Below, piece after piece: positions 6,456 through 11,664 of a DNA stretch of 11,664 nt. Under the pieces are notes generated by a model. That model saw only the letters and a list, made by a program, of their open reading frames with translations. It ran no database searches and was not told where the DNA came from. The DNA is from Bacteroidales bacterium. Its GTDB lineage: Bacteria; Bacteroidota; Bacteroidia; Bacteroidales; ML635J-15. Where the stretch lies: contig JAQVEY010000034.1 in the NCBI GenBank assembly GCA_028697515.1, positions 1 to 11,664 of the forward strand, in the 5' to 3' direction. The position numbers were made by a program, and so were the translations under genes. The stretch's first letter is position 1. Every line of letters begins with the position of its first letter.

Positions 6456-9167
6456 TTAAGATTGTTTAAGACTAGCGTGAGCAGCTGATAATCTGGCAAT
6501 TGGCACTCTGAATGGTGAACATGAAACATAGTTCAAGCCCATCTTGTTACAGAATTCTACTGAAGCTGGGTCACCACCTTGTTCGCCACAAATACCTATT
6601 TTTAGATTATTTTTCGAACTACGACCTTTAACAACAGCCATTTCGATTAGTTGGCCAACACCTTCCTGATCAATAGTCTGGAAAGGATCTGCAGGCATAA
6701 CTTTTTTATCGAGATAATCTTGCATAAAACCGCTGATGTCATCACGGCTGAATCCAAATGTCATTTGGGTAAGGTCATTAGTTCCGAACGAAAAGAATTC
6801 TGCTGTTTTTGCCATTTTATCGGCAAGTAAGCAAGCTCTTGGAATTTCAATCATAGTACCATAAAGACATTTTATTTCCGGCAATGCGAATTTTATTTCT
6901 GTTTCTTTTTTTACCTTGTCGAAAATTACTTTAGAAATATTAAGTTCATTGACATCGCAGGTAACAGGAACCATAATTTCTGGCAACGGATTTTTTCCTT
7001 CTTTCATAAGTTCGGCAGAAGCTTCGAATAATGCACGGAATTGCATTTCGGTTATTTCGGGATATGTAATACCAAGACGCACACCACGATGTCCCATCAT
7101 AGGATTAGTTTCGTGTAGTTTATCTACTCTTTTTGCAACTTCTTCAACGCTAATACCGATAACTTTTGCAATTTCTGCTTGTTTTTCGTGAGTGTGAGGA
7201 GCAAACTCATGAAGTGGAGGGTCGAGTAACCTGAAAGTTACTGGTAGTCCATTCATTACAGCCATTGTTCCTTTCATATCACGTTTAACAAATGGGAAAA
7301 GTTCGTTTATGGCAGCAGTTCTCTCTTTTTCTGTAGAGGCAAGTATCATTTTGCGTAGAATAAACAAAGGCTCGTCAGCTCCTTTACCGTAGAACATATG
7401 TTCAGTTCTAAAAAGACCAATACCTTCAGCGCCAAAATCACGAGCAATCTGAGCATCTTCTGGAGTGTCAGCATTTGTACGTACACCCATTTTACGGAAT
7501 TTGTCAGCCATTGTCATAAATTGTTGGAAACGTGGATTCTCTGTAGCGTCCATTAAATCAAGAGCTACATTATAAACATTACCTTTTGTTCCGTTCAATG
7601 TTATAATATCCCCTTCTTTAATTATCAATCCTGTCCCTTTAATAACAGCAGTTTTCTTTTCTTCACTTACATCCATTGAACCTGCACCAACGATACAACA
7701 TTTTCCCCATCCGCGTGCAACTAAAGCCGCATGTGATGTCATGCCTCCCAAGGCCGTAAGAATCCCATCTGCAACACGCATACCTTCTACATCTTCGGGA
7801 TTAGTTTCTTTACGTACTAAAATTACTTTTTCGCCTCTACGTGACCAAGCAACAGCATCATCAGCAGAAAAAACAACTTTTCCCACAGCAGCACCAGGTC
7901 CTGCAGGTAAGCCTTTAACTATTGGTGTATGTTTAGCTTCTATGCTTGGATTTGCAATAGGATGTAACAATTCATCTAACTGTGCAGGGTCTAGACGTAA
8001 AACAGCAGTTTTTTCATCTATTCTTCCTTCTTTTAACATATCCATTGCCATATTTAGGGCTGCTGTTCCTGTTCTTTTCCCAACACGACATTGAAGCATA
8101 TACAATTTGCCTTCCTGAACAGTAAATTCAATATCAAGCATATCTTTATAAGTATCTTCTAGAGTTGTACGAATGTCACACAGTTCTTTGTAAATAGCCG
8201 GATACTGTTCCTGCATTGACATAAGATGATTATTCTGTTCGTTTTTGGTATCATTGTTAAGTGGACTTGGTGTGCGAATACCTGCAACTACATCTTCACC
8301 CTGAGCATTAATTAGCCATTCACCATAGAATAAGTTGTCACCTGTTGCTGGATTTCTAGTAAAAGCAACGCCTGTTGCTGAAGAATCACCCATATTACCA
8401 AAAACCATAGCTTGAACATTTACGGCAGTACCCCAATCGTCAGGAATACTTTCGATACGACGATATGAAATTGCTTTTTTTCCATTCCAACTTTTAAATA
8501 CTGCTTTAATACCACCTATTAATTGAGCTTTAGGATCATCAGGGAAATCTGTTCCTAAAACAAGTTTTATTTTTTTCTTGAATTCTTCTGATAAGTATTT
8601 GAGATCGTCTGTACTTAAATCGGTATCTGATTTTAGGCCTTTTGAGTGTTTATACTCTTCTAGCATTTCGTCCAATTGACGGCGAATATTTTTGTCTAAT
8701 CCTTCAGCTTTGTCCATTACAACATCAGCATACATCATAATTAAACGTCTATAGGAGTCATAAACAAATCTAGGATTATTTGTTTTTTTAACTAGTCCAG
8801 GAAGTGTTGCTGAACTTAAACCAATATTCAAGACTGTGTCCATCATTCCTGGCATAGAACTGCGAGCACCAGAGCGACATGAAACAAGAAGAGGGTTTTC
8901 TATATCGCCATATTTCATACCCATGATATCTTCTATGTTCTTCATAGCAGCCCAAACATCTTCCATTAAACCATCTGGAAGTTCACAATTGTTCTCGTAA
9001 TATTCAGTGCACGTGTCAGTCGTTATTGTAAGACCTGCAGGAACAGGTAAGCCTAACAAACACATTTCAGCAAGATTTGCACCTTTACCACCAAGCAAAT
9101 TTTTCATTTTGCTGTCACCTTCAGCTTTTTTGTTACCGAAAGTATAAACTCTTTTTACTTTTGTCAT
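6456..9167 (-). CDS. ppdK: Pyruvate, phosphate dikinase (PPDK)
   Basis: Cytoplasmic enzyme that interconverts pyruvate + ATP + Pi and phosphoenolpyruvate + AMP + PPi; in anaerobes it can serve glycolysis with PPi or gluconeogenesis. At 903 residues it is full length. The N-terminal ATP-grasp domain starts with NLLGGKGANLAEM (23-35) and contains SCRSGARSSMPGMMDTVLN and TGVAFTRNPATG. The central swivelling domain carries the phosphohistidine His479 in GGMTSHAALVARG, with Thr477 at the position that PDRP-type regulators modify in other organisms. The C-terminal PEP/pyruvate barrel holds GLFRTEHMF, GHRGVRLG, SFGTNDLTQMTFGFSRDD, and Cys860 in GICGEQGGDP, the usual acid/base cysteine. All key residues seem intact. 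It is transcribed ahead of the DUF3127 gene, with its own likely promoter near 9229-9259. No PDRP regulator gene lies in the window. Confidence 0.97.
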   Translation of the reverse strand: MTKVKRVYTFGNKKAEGDSKMKNLLGGKGANLAEMCLLGLPVPAGLTITTDTCTEYYENNCELPDGLMEDVWAAMKNIEDIMGMKYGDIENPLLVSCRSGARSSMPGMMDTVLNIGLSSATLPGLVKKTNNPRFVYDSYRRLIMMYADVVMDKAEGLDKNIRRQLDEMLEEYKHSKGLKSDTDLSTDDLKYLSEEFKKKIKLVLGTDFPDDPKAQLIGGIKAVFKSWNGKKAISYRRIESIPDDWGTAVNVQAMVFGNMGDSSATGVAFTRNPATGDNLFYGEWLINAQGEDVVAGIRTPSPLNNDTKNEQNNHLMSMQEQYPAIYKELCDIRTTLEDTYKDMLDIEFTVQEGKLYMLQCRVGKRTGTAALNMAMDMLKEGRIDEKTAVLRLDPAQLDELLHPIANPSIEAKHTPIVKGLPAGPGAAVGKVVFSADDAVAWSRRGEKVILVRKETNPEDVEGMRVADGILTALGGMTSHAALVARGWGKCCIVGAGSMDVSEEKKTAVIKGTGLIIKEGDIITLNGTKGNVYNVALDLMDATENPRFQQFMTMADKFRKMGVRTNADTPEDAQIARDFGAEGIGLFRTEHMFYGKGADEPLFILRKMILASTEKERTAAINELFPFVKRDMKGTMAVMNGLPVTFRLLDPPLHEFAPHTHEKQAEIAKVIGISVEEVAKRVDKLHETNPMMGHRGVRLGITYPEITEMQFRALFEASAELMKEGKNPLPEIMVPVTCDVNELNISKVIFDKVKKETEIKFALPEIKCLYGTMIEIPRACLLADKMAKTAEFFSFGTNDLTQMTFGFSRDDISGFMQDYLDKKVMPADPFQTIDQEGVGQLIEMAVVKGRSSKNNLKIGICGEQGGDPASVEFCNKMGLNYVSCSPFRVPIARLSAAHASLKQS

Positions 9168-9228
9168 TTTATTTTGTAATTTATTGATTATTAGAATTTT
9201 ATAATAATTAAGTTTTATTTTTAATGTA

Positions 9229-9259
9229 CAAAAATACTGAAAAAATATGTTTTACGAAA
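9229..9259 (-). promoter_or_regulatory. Candidate promoter of the ppdK-DUF3127 operon
   Basis: Read on the minus strand, TATTTTTG at 9236-9229 matches the Bacteroidota -7 consensus TAnnTTTG exactly. TTTC at 9259-9256, one base off the -33 element TTTG, lies 19 nt upstream, the spacing known for this promoter class. Transcription would start near 9222 and give a leader of about 55 bases before the ppdK ATG at 9167. The terminator at 9324-9355 lies upstream, so ppdK needs its own promoter here. Confidence 0.5.
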
Positions 9260-9323
9260 GTTTTTATAATCTTTTAATTAAGATTTTTATTAAATAAATA
9301 TTTAGGATACTGTGTGTAAAGAG

Positions 9324-9355
9324 AAAAAAAAATCAGCTTAATTTAAGCTGATTTT
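9324..9355 (-). terminator. Rho-independent terminator of the universal stress protein gene
   Basis: A perfect stem of 11 base pairs (9329-9339 with 9345-9355, core TCAGCTT/AAGCTGA) encloses a 5-base AATTT loop that could itself pair at the edges. On the minus strand it lies 25 bases after the stress gene's stop and is followed by a run of nine T (9332-9324). This isolates the stress gene from ppdK downstream. Confidence 0.88.
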
Positions 9356-9380
9356 CAATTATATAAAATACTTTTTAATT

Positions 9381-10178
9381 TTAATAAGCAAATCCACCAA
9401 GTTTTACAATATCCGTTCTAGGATTTACACACATAATTGGAATTTTCTTTGATAATTCGATATTTCTGGCACGTTTTATCTCAAGAATAGATTTTTTGTA
9501 TTTATCGGTCATAAATAATACTACGTCAGGTTCAATTTTATCCATAGCATCATAAAGATTGTCGGCAAAATTTGTTTCACAAACTGCTTTGACTTCAAAA
9601 TCTATAGCATCTTTTTCGAAGATTGAAGTTGCAAACATTATATTTGCGTTTATTTCAGCCTTTCTTGCAGCATCATTGACTTCGGGATAAATAATATAAA
9701 CTTTACTTTCGAATAAATTGTTTAGATACTTAACCCATAAGAATTTGGCTCTTGATTTTTTATCATCATCAATTGGCACGCAAATTTTGTCGTAAGAACC
9801 GAAATTTATTGGACGTTGTACAAGAATAAAAGGTATTTTGACAAATTTCTTAATTACTTTCATAGCTTTTTTAATTGTCTTAATACCATGTGTTCCCATC
9901 ACAGCCAAATACGCATTTGCTTCAATGCCGTAATTGTAAATTGTTTCGAATAAATTACCTGCTTTTACAACAGCTTCAACTTTATAATTATGTTCCTTTG
10001 AATAATTAGCAGCAATTTTCTTTAATTCCTCATCCCATTCTTCAACTTCTTTCTCGCTCGAAACTACATATAATAAATGTATTGGGAGGGATGTTATTCT
10101 TGCTAACTCATAAGCATGATCAAGAGCAAAGTTAGCTTCGTTGCTGAAATCAAATGGTACTAAAATACACTTTTCCAT
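9381..10178 (-). CDS. Tandem-domain universal stress protein (UspA family)
   Basis: A 265-residue cytoplasmic protein made of two USP domains. Domain 1 (about 1-122) shows the first strand CILVPFDFSNEANFALDHAYELA (4-26, with the conserved Asp10) and the nucleotide-loop strand LAVMGTHG (91-98). Domain 2 (about 129-252) starts with KICVPIDDDKKS and ends in IPIMCVNP, but has lost the glycine loop (VLFMTDKYKKS at 220-230). The ATP-binding pattern G-x2-G-x9-G-S/T is broken in domain 1: Gly95 and Gly98 are present, but Val108 and Ile109 replace the final Gly-Ser/Thr, so nucleotide binding may be weak or absent. Proteins of this family are linked to stress survival and metabolic signalling; no specific role can be read here. 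It is monocistronic, ended by the hairpin at 9324-9355, and diverges from the dihydrolipoyl dehydrogenase gene across 146 bases. Confidence 0.88.
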   Translation of the reverse strand: MEKCILVPFDFSNEANFALDHAYELARITSLPIHLLYVVSSEKEVEEWDEELKKIAANYSKEHNYKVEAVVKAGNLFETIYNYGIEANAYLAVMGTHGIKTIKKAMKVIKKFVKIPFILVQRPINFGSYDKICVPIDDDKKSRAKFLWVKYLNNLFESKVYIIYPEVNDAARKAEINANIMFATSIFEKDAIDFEVKAVCETNFADNLYDAMDKIEPDVVLFMTDKYKKSILEIKRARNIELSKKIPIMCVNPRTDIVKLGGFAY

Positions 10179-10201
10179 AAATCAATTTTTGGTTATCAAT
10201 A

Positions 10202-10215
10202 ATTCAAATTTGAAT
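10202..10215. repeat. Perfect 14-bp palindrome upstream of the stress protein gene
   Basis: ATTCAAATTTGAAT is identical to its reverse complement. It lies 23 bases before the ATG at 10178, within the likely leader or promoter-proximal region of the minus-strand gene. It could be an operator for a dimeric regulator, but chance palindromes are common in such AT-rich sequence and no second copy was noticed. Confidence 0.25.
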
Positions 10216-10263
10216 AAATATTTTTTTAATCAATCAATAAAATATACTTACTTAATTTTAAAA

Positions 10264-10271
10264 CAAAAATA
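10264..10271 (-). promoter_or_regulatory. Candidate -7 element of the universal stress protein gene
   Basis: On the minus strand 10271-10264 reads TATTTTTG, an exact TAnnTTTG match. TTTC at 10295-10292 lies 20 nt upstream and resembles a weak -33 element. The leader would be about 80 bases. The surroundings are very A/T-rich, so the match could be fortuitous. Confidence 0.35.
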
Positions 10272-10284
10272 AATAAAAAAAGTT

Positions 10285-10292
10285 TATTTTTG
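10285..10292 (+). promoter_or_regulatory. Candidate -7 element of the dihydrolipoyl dehydrogenase gene
   Basis: TATTTTTG at 10285-10292 matches TAnnTTTG exactly and lies 32 bases before the ATG at 10325, giving a leader of about 25 bases. No TTTG is found at the -33 position. It sits 13 bases from the opposing element at 10264-10271, so the two divergent promoters, if real, would overlap and could interfere with each other. Confidence 0.42.
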
Positions 10293-10324
10293 AAAAAAAA
10301 AGTAAATAAATAAAATAAAGGTTT

Positions 10325-11664
10325 ATGAAATTTGATTTAATCGTTTTGGGAAGTGGACCGGGAGGTTATGTGGCAGCTATACGGGCATCACAGTTGGGGA
10401 TGAATGTTGCAGTTGTCGAAAAAGCAGAATTGGGTGGAATTTGTTTAAATTGGGGTTGTATTCCTACAAAAGCATTGCTTAAATCAGCACAGGTTTACAA
10501 TTATTTTAAACATTGCGAAGATTATGGAATTACAAATGAGGGTAATGCAAAACCAGATTTTAATAAAGTTGTTGCTAGAAGTAGAGAAATTGCTTCAAAT
10601 ATGAGTAAAGGAATTGAATATTTATTCAAAAAAAACAAAATCCCTGTTTATAAAGGATTTGGTAAATTGATTTCAAAAGATAAGATATTAGTTACAAAAG
10701 ATGATGCTAGTGTGGAGGAGCTTATATCTAATCATATTATTTTGGCAACTGGAGCACGTTCAAAACAAATGCAAGGATTTGAACAAAATGGGAAAAATAT
10801 AATTGGATATCGCGAAGCCCTAAGCCTTGACCATTTACCGGAGTCAATGGTTGTGATTGGTTCGGGGGCAATAGGTACAGAGCTAGCTTATTTTTACAGT
10901 TCGATGGGTACTGATGTTACACTAATCGAATTTCTGTCTGATATTGTTCCGCTTGAAGATGAGGAAGTTTCGAAACAGCTGGCAAGGTCTTTTAAAAAAG
11001 CGGGAATAAAAGTTATGACAGGAACTGCAGTCAAAAATGTTGAATTAAGAGATGGGAAATGTAGTGTTAAATACGAAGATAAAAAAGGGGAATCTCAATT
11101 AGAATGTGAAGTGGTTTTGTCAGCTGCGGGAGTTACAACAAATATAGAAAATATTGGACTTGAAGAATTAGGAATAAAAGTAGAAAAATCAAAGATTATT
11201 GTCGATGAATACTACAGAACAAATATTTCAGGAATTTATGCAATTGGAGATATTGTTCCCGGTCAGGCTCTTGCTCATGTTGCATCGGCAGAAGCAATTT
11301 GCTGTGTAGAGAAAATAGCTGGTTTAAATCCTCAACTTATTGATTATAATAATATTCCTTCCTGTGTTTATTGTACCCCTGAGATTGCTTCTGTAGGAAT
11401 GACTGAACAGAAACTAAAGGAGAAAGGAATTGAATACAAAATCGGCAAATTTCCGTTTATGGCTTCAGGAAAAGCTGCTGCTGCCGGAAATAAGGATGGT
11501 TTTGTTAAGCTGTTGTTTGACTCTAAGTCTGATGAGCTGCTTGGTGCACATATTATTGGTGATAATATTTCTGAAATGATTGCTTCAATGGTTGTGTTGA
11601 CGAAACTAAAAGGAAAGGCAAAAGACCTTATAAAGTCTATACATCCGCATCCGAGTATGTCAGA
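10325..11664 (+). CDS. lpdA: Dihydrolipoyl dehydrogenase (E3), 3' end cut by window
   Basis: FAD-dependent oxidoreductase that reoxidises the dihydrolipoyl arms of pyruvate and other 2-oxoacid dehydrogenase complexes or the glycine cleavage H protein, passing electrons to NAD+. The 446 residues present start MKFDLIVLGSGPGGY, with the FAD-binding GxGxxG at 9-14. The redox disulfide pair is Cys40/Cys45 in GGICLNWGCIPTK. An NAD-binding loop VVIGSGAIGTELA follows, with Glu at the end of the second strand (TLIE), typical of NAD rather than NADP use. The FAD-contact motif YAIGDIV is present, and the dimer domain ends in IHPHPSMS, containing the catalytic histidine. The window stops within the next codon (GA-, probably the partner Glu), some 15-20 residues short of a usual C-terminus. 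It has no lipoyl domain. Which complex it serves cannot be told, as no E1, E2 or glycine cleavage gene is in view. Confidence 0.96.
   Translation, partial: MKFDLIVLGSGPGGYVAAIRASQLGMNVAVVEKAELGGICLNWGCIPTKALLKSAQVYNYFKHCEDYGITNEGNAKPDFNKVVARSREIASNMSKGIEYLFKKNKIPVYKGFGKLISKDKILVTKDDASVEELISNHIILATGARSKQMQGFEQNGKNIIGYREALSLDHLPESMVVIGSGAIGTELAYFYSSMGTDVTLIEFLSDIVPLEDEEVSKQLARSFKKAGIKVMTGTAVKNVELRDGKCSVKYEDKKGESQLECEVVLSAAGVTTNIENIGLEELGIKVEKSKIIVDEYYRTNISGIYAIGDIVPGQALAHVASAEAICCVEKIAGLNPQLIDYNNIPSCVYCTPEIASVGMTEQKLKEKGIEYKIGKFPFMASGKAAAAGNKDGFVKLLFDSKSDELLGAHIIGDNISEMIASMVVLTKLKGKAKDLIKSIHPHPSMS

Noticed and set aside
6446..6529. Upstream extension of the DUF3127 reading frame by 28 residues
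   Set aside because: It would overlap the 3' end of ppdK by 74 bases, the added residues do not resemble the family, and MEIIGK at 6445 is the typical start.
7741..8094. 117-codon plus-strand open frame inside ppdK
   Set aside because: It is antisense to strongly conserved PPDK sequence, has no recognisable domain, and fits a shadow frame. The same holds for 6916-7191.
10240..10324. A-rich tract before lpdA as a possible origin or repeat array
   Set aside because: No periodic unit or DnaA-box-like sequence is visible; it is ordinary AT-rich upstream DNA.

Overview
The window is AT-rich and reads as a normal chromosomal segment of a Bacteroidota bacterium, most likely a Bacteroidales/Marinilabiliales-type anaerobe or facultative organism. 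The evidence is the protein families present (a TPR/PD40/regulatory-like secreted protein, a head-GIN-type lipoprotein, a DUF3127 protein, Bacteroidota-style PPDK and MltG), the lack of clear Shine-Dalgarno sites, and several exact matches to the Bacteroidota -7 promoter element TAnnTTTG, all of the form TATTTTTG. I see no phage, transposon, CRISPR, tRNA or rRNA. Coding density is high, with no gene-free stretch above 300 bases.

Layout. Positions 12-4202 hold four plus-strand genes: mqnA (futalosine-route menaquinone synthesis), a secreted PorE-like TPR/PD40 protein without an OmpA domain, a GNAT acetyltransferase one base behind it, and a MATE transporter that starts at TTG. A minus-strand cysteine-rich lipoprotein (4215-4955) converges on the MATE gene. 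It diverges from mltG (5004-6047), which lies behind two copies of a promoter-like element. A hairpin at 6048-6073 ends mltG and probably also the opposing operon. That minus-strand operon is ppdK (6456-9167) followed after 10 nt by a DUF3127 gene (6080-6445) whose product ends in an SSB-like acidic tip. A promoter candidate and a strong terminator separate ppdK from a two-domain universal stress protein gene (9381-10178, minus). The latter diverges from a dihydrolipoyl dehydrogenase gene (10325 onward, plus) cut by the window end.

How the genes fit together. PPDK (pyruvate/PEP interconversion) and dihydrolipoyl dehydrogenase (E3 of 2-oxoacid dehydrogenase or glycine cleavage complexes) both touch pyruvate and redox metabolism, with a stress protein between them. 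MqnA points to a menaquinone respiratory chain. MltG and the lipoprotein belong to the envelope. I find no clearly new multi-gene system. The observations most worth following are the SSB-like tail on the DUF3127 protein next to ppdK, the PorE-like protein lacking its peptidoglycan-binding module, and the substituted residues in MltG and in the stress protein's nucleotide loop.
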